Program-made: the position numbers and the translations under genes
Notes under the pieces: model-generated
What the model was told of the DNA's origin: nothing
The model's input: the letters and a program-made list of their open reading frames with translations, nothing else
The model's database searches: none
Assembly: GCF_009765975.1 (NCBI RefSeq)
Contig: NZ_LMUJ01000048.1
Location: 327,111-391,110, forward strand
Direction of reading: 5' to 3'
DNA length: 64,000 nucleotides
From: Acidisphaera sp. S103
GTDB taxonomy: Bacteria > Pseudomonadota > Alphaproteobacteria > Acetobacterales > Acetobacteraceae
Part shown: positions 31,904-40,488 of the stretch, piece after piece
Layout of the letters: each line of letters opens with the position of its first letter
Position numbering within the stretch: position 1 is the first letter of the stretch

Positions 31904-32551
31904 TCACGCAAATCCCCGTTGCAGCGCCAGGCCGCCCAGTGAGATCCCGGTATCGTCGATCCCGTGCCCAAGACCCGGGATATAATGCGCGTCCACCGGC
32001 ACCTGCGCGCCAATCAGTGCCGCCTCGGCCTCATGCGACCGGGTGACCGGAACCGCCTCGTCCGCCTCGCCATGCACCAACAGGACCGGCGCGCGGTTGA
32101 CCAACTCGGCCGCCAGGGCCTCCGGCGCGATCAACGCCCCGGAAAACGCCAGGATAGCACGCGGCGCGACCGCATGACGCAGCCCGGTGAACAGCGAGAT
32201 CATCGCACCCTGGCTGAACCCCATGATCGCATACGCATCGCCGGGCAGCCCCAGCCGAGCCAACTCAGCATCGATAAAGCCATGCAGATAGGCCGCGGCG
32301 GTCCGCGCGCCCGCCTCCATCACCGGCGGCGAGCGGTCGGCGACGCTCCACCACTGCCGCCCAAAACCTGAATCGTGCTGAAACGGCGCATGCACCGACG
32401 CGAACAGCGCATCCGGACAGGCGTGCTGCCAGGCCGGCGCCAGGTCGATCAGGTCGAACGCATCAGCCCCCAGCCCATGGCAAAGAATCACCAACTGCTT
32501 GGGCGTCCCCTTGGAGGCAGGTCCCCAGTGAATCGCGTCGAGGCTTGGCAT
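31904..32551 (-). CDS. Carboxylesterase/phospholipase-like alpha/beta hydrolase
   Basis: A 215-residue small serine esterase of the YpfH/Abhydrolase_2 family. CHGLGADAFDLIDLAP at 25 contains the oxyanion hole, GFSQGAMIS at about 112 the nucleophile serine, VHGEADEAVPV near 160 the Asp and GLGHGIDDTGI near 195 the His. Such enzymes hydrolyse short acyl esters or deacylate lysophospholipids and proteins. No signal peptide. It is divergent from gluQ, 39 bp apart. Confidence 0.92.
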   Translation of the reverse strand: MPSLDAIHWGPASKGTPKQLVILCHGLGADAFDLIDLAPAWQHACPDALFASVHAPFQHDSGFGRQWWSVADRSPPVMEAGARTAAAYLHGFIDAELARLGLPGDAYAIMGFSQGAMISLFTGLRHAVAPRAILAFSGALIAPEALAAELVNRAPVLLVHGEADEAVPVTRSHEAEAALIGAQVPVDAHYIPGLGHGIDDTGISLGGLALQRGFA

Positions 32552-32590
32552 GCTGTGGTATCTCCCGTTCCCGCGCTAATACACCAGTCT

Positions 32591-33412
32591 ATGATCGTTA
32601 CCCGCTTCGCGCCCAGCCCGACCGGCTACCTGCATCTTGGGCACGCGTTCTCCGCCTTCAACGCCTGGAGGCGGGCGAGGGATGTCGGCGGACGCTTTCT
32701 GCTGCGGCTGGAAGATATCGACCCGACCCGTTGCCGCCCGGAATACGCCGACGCCATCCAGGAAGACCTGGCCTGGTTCGGCTTGGACTGGGACGGCCCG
32801 GTCCGCGTACAGTCCCAGCATTTGCCCGACTATAGCGCCGCGCTGGATCGACTGGCGGAGCGAGGCCTGATCTACCCGTGCTTCTGCACCCGCGCCGACA
32901 TCGCCGCCTCGGCGGCCGCACCACACGGCCCGGATGGAGCGCCGCTCTATCCCGGCACCTGCCGCCATCGATCGCCATCCGAACGAGCGGACCGGATCGC
33001 CGCCGGCGAGCGATTCGCCCTGCGGCTGGACATGACCGCGGCCAACCGACCGAACTTGGACTATGAGGAAGAAGAAATCGGCCGCACCATCTGCCATCCG
33101 GAACAATTCGGAGACGTCGTGCTCGCTCGAAAAGATACGCCAGCCAGCTATCATCTATGCGTGACGCACGATGACGCGATTCAGGGCATCACCCTGGTAA
33201 CCCGAGCCATCGACCTGAAGCCAGCAACCGATCTGCATCGGCTGCTCCAGGCGCTGATGGGATGGCCCTCACCCGCTTACGCGCACCATCGGCTCCTCAC
33301 CGATGATACGGGCAAGCGCCTGGCAAAGCGGGACAAAGCCGTCACGCTCAGATCGCTCCGCGCCGAGGGTATCTCGGCGCGGACGATCATTCAGCGCCTC
33401 GATTACCAGTAA
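32591..33412 (+). CDS. gluQ: Glutamyl-Q tRNA(Asp) synthetase
   Basis: A 273-residue GluRS paralogue without an anticodon-binding domain; it attaches glutamate to queuosine-34 of tRNA-Asp. FAPSPTGYLHLGHAFSA at 6-22 contains the class I HIGH-type motif (HLGH), the zinc-site cysteines are seen in YPCFCTRADI and later PGTCRH, and the KMSKS-type loop appears as KRLAKRDKAVTLR near 240. The start was moved to 32591 where the family begins; the frame is open further upstream. Its last 10 bp overlap the small converging gene at 33403. Confidence 0.95.
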   Translation: MIVTRFAPSPTGYLHLGHAFSAFNAWRRARDVGGRFLLRLEDIDPTRCRPEYADAIQEDLAWFGLDWDGPVRVQSQHLPDYSAALDRLAERGLIYPCFCTRADIAASAAAPHGPDGAPLYPGTCRHRSPSERADRIAAGERFALRLDMTAANRPNLDYEEEEIGRTICHPEQFGDVVLARKDTPASYHLCVTHDDAIQGITLVTRAIDLKPATDLHRLLQALMGWPSPAYAHHRLLTDDTGKRLAKRDKAVTLRSLRAEGISARTIIQRLDYQ

Positions 33413-33600
33413 CGCCAGTGACCATGGTCGTAGTGGCGGTGATGGTAGTGATGATGATGGTAGTAGTAATCAACATCGGTCACCGCCGGGTGCGACGGCA
33501 CGACGTGAACGCCGGCGGCCGACGGCGCCGCCGAAGCGCCGGTCGCGGCCAGGGCGGTCAGGCCCCCTAGCGCGACAGCGGCGAGTAGTATTTTGCGCAT
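33403..33600 (-). CDS. Small exported His/Tyr-rich protein
   Basis: Only 65 residues. Residues 1-25 form a clear Sec signal peptide (KILLAAVALGGLTALAATGASA, cleaved at ASA-AP). The mature part is about 40 residues and ends in an extreme His/Tyr run, DVDYYYHHHHYHHRHYDHGHW with 10 His and 7 Tyr. Such tails suggest binding of Ni, Zn or Cu in the periplasm, as in small His-rich metallohistins, but no family is recognised. AGGGAG precedes the start at proper distance. It overlaps the end of gluQ by 10 bp on the other strand. Confidence 0.7.
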   Translation of the reverse strand: MRKILLAAVALGGLTALAATGASAAPSAAGVHVVPSHPAVTDVDYYYHHHHYHHRHYDHGHWRYW

Positions 33601-33827
33601 CGAAAAAATCTCCCTATCTGAGGTTCGAGATATTTGTCCGCCGATTGGGACAACACAAGGACAACATTGCGATATCATCGTGGCAATGGAACACCGTTGC
33701 ACTGTGCCCCCAGGCACACATTCCAGCGACCGCAATGTCCGCTTCGCGTTTTGCTACCAAAACCAAGCTTTCGGTGCGCGCGTCTCGCATTGTAGCATGT
33801 TGCCAGGCAACAAGAGGGGCGACCGGC

Positions 33828-34610
33828 ATGACCCCGGCGGGAACAGGTAAAATCGCGGTGATCACGGGCGCCGCGTCGGGAATCGGGCACGCCGCGTGTC
33901 GTCGGCTGCTCGAATCGGGCTGGACGGTCTTCGGATTCGATATGGCCCGAGACCGGCTGGAAGCCGTGGGCGACGGATTCGCCGTTTTCCAAACCCGATT
34001 CCAACCGGTCGTCTGCAACGTCGCGGACGCCGCCAGTGTCGACGCCGCCTTCGCCCGCGCCGGCGAAACCATCAACGCCTTGGTTTGCTGTGCCGGCGTG
34101 CTGCGGACCGCGCTACTGGAAAACATGGCGCTCGAAGATTTCGACCTCGTGCTGAACACCAATCTGCGCGGCACCTTCCTCTGCGCCAAGGCAGCCCTGC
34201 CGGCGCTGCGGCACGCCGCGACTGAATCGGACCCTGCTCGAGTCGTGCTGCTGTCCTCCCTTGCGGCGTTGCGGCCAAAGATCGTCAGTGGCGCCTACGC
34301 GGCATCCAAAGCCGCGGTCAGCCAGCTCTGCCGCGTGATGGCGGCTGAGTGGGCGCCATCCGGCGTCCTGGTGAACGCCCTGGCCCCGGGAACGGTCGAT
34401 ACGCCAATGGTCCGCGCCATGGCCGATCCGGCCCAGTCGAAAGGCTACCGCCCCTCCGGCGTGTCGCCGGTCGGCCGCATCGCCCAACCCGACGATGTTG
34501 TGGATGTCATGATGTTCCTGCTGTCGGACGCCGCGCGCTACGTCACCGGAACGACCATCCCGGTCGACGGCGGCACCCAGGCCGCTTTCATTCCGCCCGG
34601 TTCCCCCTGA
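33828..34610 (+). CDS. SDR family oxidoreductase
   Basis: A 260-residue classical SDR: TGAASGIGHAACRRL near 14, CCAGVLR in place of the NNAG motif, catalytic YAASKAAV near 165, and a C-terminal VTGTTIPVDGGTQAAF that matches the dehydrogenase/reductase class with PGG loops. The CCAG replacement is unusual but tolerated. GAGGGGCGACCGGC provides a ribosome site for 33828. Its stop overlaps the start of the binding-protein gene by 1 bp, so it is co-transcribed with the ABC importer and may process what the importer brings in. Confidence 0.88.
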   Translation: MTPAGTGKIAVITGAASGIGHAACRRLLESGWTVFGFDMARDRLEAVGDGFAVFQTRFQPVVCNVADAASVDAAFARAGETINALVCCAGVLRTALLENMALEDFDLVLNTNLRGTFLCAKAALPALRHAATESDPARVVLLSSLAALRPKIVSGAYAASKAAVSQLCRVMAAEWAPSGVLVNALAPGTVDTPMVRAMADPAQSKGYRPSGVSPVGRIAQPDDVVDVMMFLLSDAARYVTGTTIPVDGGTQAAFIPPGSP

Positions 34611-35689
34611 TGATCCGCTGGCTCCTCATCTTCATGGCCCTGGCATTATCCGCCCGGGCGCAGGACCGTGTCGTCAACATCTACAACTGGACCGACTACA
34701 TCGATCCGTCGGTCCTGGCCGATTTCACCAGGGAAACCGGCATCAAGACCCGTTACGACGTGTTCGACAGCCTGGAAACGCTGGAGGCGAAACTGTTCGC
34801 CGGCCATTCCGGCTACGACATCGTGCTGCCAAGTAACGAACCCAGCTTTTCCCGCCTGATCAAGGCAGGCGCGCTGACGCCGATCGACCGAGCCAAGGTG
34901 CCGAACTGGAAGAACCTCGACCCGGTACTGATGCAACGCGTCGAATCGTCCGACAAGGACAACCGTCACGGCGCGATCTACCTGTGGGGCTCGATCGGTC
35001 TCGGTATCAACCCGGATCGAATCCACGCCGTGGCACCCGACGCGCCGCTGAACTCCTGGGCGCTATTGCTCGATCCCAAATGGGCAAAGCAGGTCGCCCC
35101 CTGCGGAATCATCATGATGGATTCAGCGATCGATGTGGTCCCGTCGGTCCTGCGCTACCTCGGCCGCAGCCCCGACGGCGCCACGCCGGAAGACTTCGAC
35201 GCGGTTTCCAAGGCACTGATGGCGATCCGCCCCTACATCCGCGAATTCGCCAGCGGCGGCGCACTGGAAGCCCTGGCGACCGGACAAGCCTGTCTCGCGC
35301 TGGACTATTCCGGCGACGTCGACCAAGCCGGCGCCCGCGCTCGGGAGGCCGGTAAGGGCGTCAACGTCACCTACGTGGTCCCCAAGGAAGGCGCCGAGAT
35401 CGGTTTCGACATGCTATCGATCCCCGCCGACGCACCGCACAAGGAAGAAGCGCTGGCCTTCATCGATTTCGTTTTGCGTCCGGACATCATGGCGCGCATC
35501 ACCGATGCGACGCGCTACCCCAACGCCATCCCAGCAACCCGAGCGCTGGTCAAAACCACCCTGCTGGACGACCCCAACGTGTTCCCAACTGACGCGGTCA
35601 TGCAACGGTTTTTCACCATCGGCCCATCCACCCAAGCCGCCGACCGCGCACGCACCCGCCTCTGGGCCCGCTTCAAGGCAGGAAACTGA
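34610..35689 (+). CDS. Polyamine-type ABC transporter substrate-binding protein (PotF/PotD-like)
   Basis: A 359-residue periplasmic receptor with signal peptide (WLLIFMALALSARA). VVNIYNWTDYIDPSVLADF near 22 and YDVFDSLETLEAKLFAGHSGYDIVLPS near 55 are the spermidine/putrescine-binding signature; YLWGSIGLGIN near 125 and the C-terminal FFTIGPS are also family features. The Trp and Asp residues that cap the polyamine amine groups are retained (NWTDY). It is the first gene of the importer after the SDR, overlapping it by 1 bp; the ATPase follows after a 151-bp repeat-filled gap. Confidence 0.92.
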   Translation: MIRWLLIFMALALSARAQDRVVNIYNWTDYIDPSVLADFTRETGIKTRYDVFDSLETLEAKLFAGHSGYDIVLPSNEPSFSRLIKAGALTPIDRAKVPNWKNLDPVLMQRVESSDKDNRHGAIYLWGSIGLGINPDRIHAVAPDAPLNSWALLLDPKWAKQVAPCGIIMMDSAIDVVPSVLRYLGRSPDGATPEDFDAVSKALMAIRPYIREFASGGALEALATGQACLALDYSGDVDQAGARAREAGKGVNVTYVVPKEGAEIGFDMLSIPADAPHKEEALAFIDFVLRPDIMARITDATRYPNAIPATRALVKTTLLDDPNVFPTDAVMQRFFTIGPSTQAADRARTRLWARFKAGN

Positions 35690-35698
35690 GCTTGCCCG

Positions 35699-35773
35699 CC
35701 GGCACCCTCTCACCGCCACAGCCGACCGGCACCCTCTCACCGTCACGACCGGCCAGCACTCTTTCTCCGTCAT
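35699..35773. repeat. Short tandem repeat inside the importer operon
   Basis: CCGGCACCCTCTCACCG recurs at 35699 and 35726 (27-bp period) with a decayed third unit at 35750 that merges into the hairpin repeat. Confidence 0.7.
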
Positions 35774-35847
35774 GGCCGGGCGCGTCCCGGCCATCTTCGC
35801 ACCGGCCGCCGAAGCGCCGAAACCCCGGACACGCCCGGCCATGACGG
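35767..35847. repeat. Hairpin repeat, copy 8, with an inverted partner
   Basis: Copy 8 (CCGTCATGGCCGGGCGCGTCC, 35767-35787) faces an inverted arm at 35827-35847, the reverse complement at 20 of 21 positions. The right arm contains the ATG taken as the start of the ATPase gene. Confidence 0.8.
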
Positions 35848-36917
35848 CAGGTCGCATAAACGCCGCAGACGCCCTCACCATCTCCGCCCTCACCGTCACC
35901 TACGGCACCATCCCCGCTCTCGACCGCCTCGACCTCACCATCAAACCCAACGAACTGTTTGTCCTCCTCGGTGCTTCCGGATCCGGAAAGACCACGCTGC
36001 TGAGCGCCATCGCCGGCTTCGTCCGTCCCACATCCGGACAAATTCTGCTGGATGGCACCGACCTGTCCGGCCTGCCGCCGCACCGCCGTCCGGTCAACAC
36101 CATGTTCCAGTCCTACGCCCTGTTCCCGCACATGTCGGTCGCCGCGAACATCGGCTTCGGCCTGCGTCAGCAAGGCATCTCCCGAACCGAAACCGCCCAA
36201 CGCGTGCAGGCAATGCTGACCCTGGTCCGCCTGGAAGGCTTCGGCCGCCGCCGCCCCACCGAACTGTCCGGCGGCCAGCAGCAGCGTGTCGCCCTGGCCC
36301 GCAGCCTGGCACCCAGCCCCCGCGTGCTGCTGCTGGATGAACCTCTCTCCGCCCTGGACCAAAGCCTCCGCCGGGACACCCGAACCGAGTTGGTGCGTCT
36401 GCGCCGATCGCTGGGCATCAGCTTCGTCCTGGTGACCCACGACCAGGACGAAGCGCTGGAAATGGCAGACCGGATCGGCGTCATGCGAGACGGCCGCATG
36501 GCCCAGGTCGGCACACCCGCGGAACTCTACGAATCCCCCGCCGATCGTTTCGTCGCCGGCTTCCTTGGTGCCGCCAACATCCTGCCCTGCATGATCGACG
36601 GCACCTCCGTCGCCCTGCCCAACCTCGGCATCACCATCCGCACCGCTCGCCCCGGTCCCACCGGCCCCGGCCTGCTGGCGCTCCGAGCGGAACGATTGCG
36701 CATCGGCGGCAATCCGTTGCCAAACCGTGTCGACGGCACGGTGACCGACAGCACCTACGCCGGCGACGCCCTGTCCGTCTCTGTCCGTCTAGCGGACGGC
36801 ACGGTCTTACGAATCAAACGCGCCCTGTCAGACGGTCTGACAGCAGCGGCGATAGAACCGGGAACAACAGTACGCGTCAGTTGGCAGCCCGAAGCCTGCA
36901 TGCTGCTGCCGCCATGA
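35841..36917 (+). CDS. Polyamine-type ABC transporter ATP-binding protein (PotA-like)
   Basis: A 358-residue ATPase. Walker A GASGSGKTT near 50, Q-loop MFQSYALFPHMSV, signature LSGGQQQRVALARSLAP near 145, Walker B LLLLDEPLSALD, H-loop THDQDEA, then a C-terminal TOBE domain (DGTVTDSTYAGDALSVSVRLADG). The start is uncertain: the ATG at 35841 lies inside an intergenic repeat arm and lacks a good ribosome site; coding-like sequence begins a few codons later. It overlaps the permease gene by 4 bp. Confidence 0.92.
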   Translation: MTAGRINAADALTISALTVTYGTIPALDRLDLTIKPNELFVLLGASGSGKTTLLSAIAGFVRPTSGQILLDGTDLSGLPPHRRPVNTMFQSYALFPHMSVAANIGFGLRQQGISRTETAQRVQAMLTLVRLEGFGRRRPTELSGGQQQRVALARSLAPSPRVLLLDEPLSALDQSLRRDTRTELVRLRRSLGISFVLVTHDQDEALEMADRIGVMRDGRMAQVGTPAELYESPADRFVAGFLGAANILPCMIDGTSVALPNLGITIRTARPGPTGPGLLALRAERLRIGGNPLPNRVDGTVTDSTYAGDALSVSVRLADGTVLRIKRALSDGLTAAAIEPGTTVRVSWQPEACMLLPP

Positions 36918-37738
36918 CAGCAGCAACCCGCCGCTGGGTTCTCGCGGTCCCCACCCTGTGGCTGATCCTGCTCCTGGTCGCACCGCTGGCAATCGTTCTG
37001 CTGATCGCCTTCGCCACCCCAGCCGACCGGATCCCGCCGTTCAGCCTGGGTTTCACGCTCGATAACCTCCGCCTGGTCGCCAGCGACCCACTCTACCGAG
37101 ACGCCCTGCTGCGCAGCCTGCGCGTCGCCGGCATCTCCACCGTGATCTGCCTGGTCATGGGCTTCCCCGCCGCCCTGGCCATCGCCCGAGCCCCGTCCCG
37201 ATGGCGGAACGCATTACTGCTGGCAGTGATGTTGCCGTTCTGGACCGGATTCCTGATGCGCATCAACGCCTGGATCGGACTGCTGGCCGACGACGGCCTG
37301 ATCGTCCGCCTGCTCGGTACGCCCCACCTGCTCTACACCGACACCGCAATGTATATCGGCATGGTCTATACCTATCTGCCGTTCATGGTGCTGCCGCTCT
37401 ACGCCCGCCTGTCCCGCCTGGATCCCACTTTGATGCAGGCAGCCGCCGACCTGGGCGCTCCCCCCTGGCGCGTGTTCCTGCGCGTGATCCTTCCCCTCTC
37501 CCGACCCGGGATAGCCGCCGGCGCCGCCCTGGTGTTCGTGCCCGCCATCGGCGAATACGTGATCCCGGCCCTGCTGGGCGGCCCGCAGGCGCAATTGATC
37601 GGCAAAGTCCTGTGGGAGGAATTCTTCTCCAACCGAGATTGGCCAACTGCGTCCGCGGTGGCCGTTTGGCTGCTGGTTGTGCTGATCGCAATCCCGGCGG
37701 TGGTGATGCGGGCGGCGAAGGTTCCTCCCAAACGATGA
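36914..37738 (+). CDS. Polyamine-type ABC transporter permease (PotB-like)
   Basis: A 274-residue inner-membrane permease with six hydrophobic segments. The EAA loop appears as AAADLGAPPWRVFLRVILPLSRPG near 190, LPFWTGFLMRINAWIGLL near 110 and VPAIGEYVIPALLGGP near 218 mark it as PotB rather than PotC. It is ATGA-coupled to the ATPase. A PotC-type second permease should follow but is absent: 362 bp of non-coding sequence and an unrelated gene come next, so the importer is incomplete here. Confidence 0.92.
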   Translation: MTAATRRWVLAVPTLWLILLLVAPLAIVLLIAFATPADRIPPFSLGFTLDNLRLVASDPLYRDALLRSLRVAGISTVICLVMGFPAALAIARAPSRWRNALLLAVMLPFWTGFLMRINAWIGLLADDGLIVRLLGTPHLLYTDTAMYIGMVYTYLPFMVLPLYARLSRLDPTLMQAAADLGAPPWRVFLRVILPLSRPGIAAGAALVFVPAIGEYVIPALLGGPQAQLIGKVLWEEFFSNRDWPTASAVAVWLLVVLIAIPAVVMRAAKVPPKR

Positions 37739-38100
37739 CCGAACAGAGACCCCCAACCCGGCCAATTGGCGTTCCGCCCAGGGCGGCCACGCTAAGACGC
37801 TGAATGTAGCACCGAGTGAATATCTTCTCGGTGCAACTCTGTGCCAACTCGGTGCAACTCTGTGTGCGCTTGATTGCTTTCTTCCCTCCAACGGCACTCA
37901 CGATCCGCGAAGGCGAAGCAGCCCAATGCCACCAAAGGGCACCATAAATACCAAAAAGAGAGTATCCCACCCCAACCAACGCCAATATCCGTTACCCAAA
38001 TACCACCCTTCACCGCCTGCGATCGAAAATCGCAACTTGTGGGTATTTTTCCCACATCGAATCATGCTAATGCCGCCGGCGAAGGAAGCCCCCCACGCCG
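37739..38100. other. 362-bp gap with AT-rich character and direct repeats
   Basis: It contains a 15-bp direct repeat (37829/37850) and a small stem TGTGGG/CCCACA at about 38040-38058. Its A+T content is visibly higher than the flanks, as for foreign or decayed sequence. No frame shows homology-like features, and no potC remnant is recognisable. Confidence 0.6.
37829..37864. repeat. 15-bp direct repeat, 21-bp period
   Basis: CGGTGCAACTCTGTG at 37829-37843 and again at 37850-37864. Confidence 0.85.
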
Positions 38101-38979
38101 ATGCCAACGGACACCCCACCTCAGCCGTCTCCTCCGGCGGCCCTGCTCGCGGCGTCGAGCCGGCTGTTACGGCCTCTGGTGCGGCTCATGGTCCGCGGCG
38201 GCATCACTTTTCCGGTCCTCACCGACGTCCTGCGCCGCCTCTTCGTCGAAGTCGCCGTCACCGACATCCTGACCCAGCCGAAAGCCCGGACGGACAGTCG
38301 CATCAGCCTGCTGACAGGCGTCCACCGCAAGGAAATCCGCCGCTTCCGGGAAATGCCGCCCGACAGCACGAGCCCACCCGAGGTCGTCACCGTCTCCACC
38401 CAGATCATCGCCCTCTGGCTTGGTTCCCCCCGCTTCGTCGATGACCGCGGCCGCCCGCGATCCTTGCCGCGCGCCGCCGAACCCGGCTCCGACGCGCCCT
38501 CCTTCGAATCGCTCGTTTCGTCCGTGACCACCGACATCCGCCCGCGCGCCGTGCTGGACGACTGGCTCAGCCAGGGGCTGGTCAGCATGGCGGCGTCGGA
38601 CCACGTCGTGCTCAACGCCGAGGCCTTCATTCCCCGCCCCGGCGGTGCCGAACAACTTTTCTACTTCGCCCGCAACCTGCATGACCACGTGTCCGCGGCG
38701 GTCGCGAACATCAGCGCCGGCGACACCGCGCCGTTTCTCGATCGCAGCGTCCACTACGACAAGCTGACGCTGAACCAGGTGCGAGACCTGGAGGCCTTCG
38801 CGCGCGACGTCGCGGTGCGTGCGCTGCTGGAGGTCAATCGCAAGGCCCTCGAACTCATCGACGCCGCCCCCACCGGTGATGAGCCGACGCATCGCCTCAA
38901 CTTCGGCGCCTTTGTCTTCAACGAAAACGACCTGCCGACGCAGGATCAACCGGCCCTGGCCGGCGGAGCTGCCGCATGA
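38101..38979 (+). CDS. DUF6502 family protein
   Basis: A 292-residue protein matching what I know as DUF6502, an uncharacterised proteobacterial family. RPLVRLMVRGGITFPVLTDVLRRLFVEVA near 25 and SLLTGVHRKEIRRFRE near 70 are the conserved N-terminal, winged-helix-like blocks, and SVHYDKLTLNQVRDLEAFARDVAVRALLEVN near 215 a C-terminal helical block. The LTGVHRKEI segment resembles a helix-turn-helix, so a DNA-binding role is possible, but unproven. It is ATGA-coupled to the DUF5666 lipoprotein, the usual partner of this family. Confidence 0.8.
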   Translation: MPTDTPPQPSPPAALLAASSRLLRPLVRLMVRGGITFPVLTDVLRRLFVEVAVTDILTQPKARTDSRISLLTGVHRKEIRRFREMPPDSTSPPEVVTVSTQIIALWLGSPRFVDDRGRPRSLPRAAEPGSDAPSFESLVSSVTTDIRPRAVLDDWLSQGLVSMAASDHVVLNAEAFIPRPGGAEQLFYFARNLHDHVSAAVANISAGDTAPFLDRSVHYDKLTLNQVRDLEAFARDVAVRALLEVNRKALELIDAAPTGDEPTHRLNFGAFVFNENDLPTQDQPALAGGAAA

Positions 38980-40310
38980 AGGGCCCGATCGCGCTGCTGC
39001 TGCTGGCGGTCCTGGCGGCTTGCTCTGGTCCGACGCCCCCAGCCGTTGACACGGCGGTGCTGCAGCCACCCGTCGCCTGCCGCGCCAGCCATTACGGCAC
39101 CCCAACCCTCGCGGAGCGCGGCATCGGCGGCACCGGCGCGCCATCCCGGATGCAGGTGGCGGACAGGGGCATCGGCGGCACCGGTATCGTCGGTATCGTG
39201 ACCGGCTTCGCCTCCGTCTGCGTCGATGGGCTGGAGGTGCGGCTGGATAAATCCGTTCCCGTGTCCATCAACGGCCGCGCCATGACGACCGGGCAGCTTC
39301 GGGTCGGCCAAATGGTCATCATTAATGCCACCGGCCCGCTGGCCTCGCGGGAATCGGTCCCGCAGGCGCGCAAGATCACCGTCCGGTATGAAGTTTCCGG
39401 CCCGATCGAGGCAGTCGACATACGCTCCGGCTCCATCCGGGTCGCCGGGCAGGCCGTAATGGTGCTGCCCACCACCTGGATGGCGGGCCGCTTCGGCATC
39501 GGCGATTGGACCAGCGTCAGCGGTCTGCGGCAGCCCGACGGGACCATCATCGCCAGTCGGCTGGATCGGGCTCGGATCGGCGCCCTTTTCGTCCGCGGCC
39601 AGGTCGTCCGAGAACACGGCACCATCCGCATCGGCAGTCTGGTCCTGCATGGACCGGCGGCATCCGGCACGGTGGCGGGAACCTTCGTCACGGTCGCGGG
39701 CGGCTATCAGAATCAGGTCGCCGAAGTGACGTCGATCGATATGGATGTCTGGGCGGAAGACCCGGCCGATTACTTCGGGCTCTCGACCCGCCAACTCATC
39801 GTGCAAGGCTTCGTGCGTGTCGCGCACGGGATGGTGTGGCTGAGCAATGGCGGGAAATTCCCCGCTGGACCAGGGGTGCAGGCCAATGCCGGTGCCTATC
39901 GCGACGCCGTCGTATGGCTGAAGCGGACCACCGATGGCTCGTTTGCCGCGACCGACGTGTACTACACCAATTATCGCGCCCAGCCCAAGGTCGTGCCGGC
40001 GAACGGCAAGCATGGCGCCGGAGGACCGGTGCCGCCCCCCGATTTGCCGCCCCCCTTGCCGGCGGCGGACAGCCAACCCGCCGACGCCGTCCCCGGAGCG
40101 CCGACGGATCTGGACCCGGAGGTCAGCAGCCCACAGCCCGATGACGATGCCACCGGCATCATCGCTCCGCCGTCACCCGCCGATGTTCCCCCCTCGACCG
40201 CGGCCCCAACCAAAACCCAGTCACCCGCCGACGGCGCGTTTGTGGCCGATGGGCGCTCCGTTTTGCCGTTCGTCACCGGCCCCGCCATGCTGATGGCCAC
40301 CGCCGAGTAG
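38976..40310 (+). CDS. DUF5666 domain lipoprotein
   Basis: A 444-residue envelope protein. The N-terminus has a lipoprotein signal (LLLLAVLAAC, Cys18). GIGGTGA / GIGGTGIVG repeats follow near 50-70, then a series of small beta-barrel-like DUF5666 units, each about 60 residues (DGLEVRLDKSVPVSINGR, GSIRVAGQAVMVLPTTW, GTIRIGSLVLHG and others), which resemble OB-fold repeats. The last ~100 residues are Pro/Asp/Ala-rich and disordered. It starts within the stop of DUF6502 (ATGA), so the pair is made together. Function unknown; surface or periplasmic location is likely. Confidence 0.78.
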   Translation: MKGPIALLLLAVLAACSGPTPPAVDTAVLQPPVACRASHYGTPTLAERGIGGTGAPSRMQVADRGIGGTGIVGIVTGFASVCVDGLEVRLDKSVPVSINGRAMTTGQLRVGQMVIINATGPLASRESVPQARKITVRYEVSGPIEAVDIRSGSIRVAGQAVMVLPTTWMAGRFGIGDWTSVSGLRQPDGTIIASRLDRARIGALFVRGQVVREHGTIRIGSLVLHGPAASGTVAGTFVTVAGGYQNQVAEVTSIDMDVWAEDPADYFGLSTRQLIVQGFVRVAHGMVWLSNGGKFPAGPGVQANAGAYRDAVVWLKRTTDGSFAATDVYYTNYRAQPKVVPANGKHGAGGPVPPPDLPPPLPAADSQPADAVPGAPTDLDPEVSSPQPDDDATGIIAPPSPADVPPSTAAPTKTQSPADGAFVADGRSVLPFVTGPAMLMATAE

Positions 40311-40406
40311 GCTGCTCCGAGTCGTCGATCACGAAGGCTGCCAGTGGATGGACCCGGCTGTCCTTGGCGACTACACCGTATCGGGAAGCGCCTTGCATAT
40401 GTCATG

Positions 40407-40417
40407 CTGCATCGCAA
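40407..40417. promoter_or_regulatory. Candidate PhaR-type site (CTGC-N3-GCAA)
   Basis: CTGCATCGCAA lies 71 bp before the phasin-like gene. PhaR of PHA-producing alphaproteobacteria is known to bind TGC/GCA-type dyads in phasin promoters. Confidence 0.4.
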
Positions 40418-40488
40418 CATGAAGCCGAACGGACGCGATATCGCGACCCAACCATCCGTCTCCCCGCTCCATCTTCCAGGAAAACCGA

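Noticed and set aside
37897..38119. 73-codon minus-strand frame with a hydrophobic, Trp-rich end
   Set aside because: Tempting as a small membrane protein, but it lies in repeat-bearing AT-richer DNA, lacks a ribosome site and extends into the DUF6502 gene.
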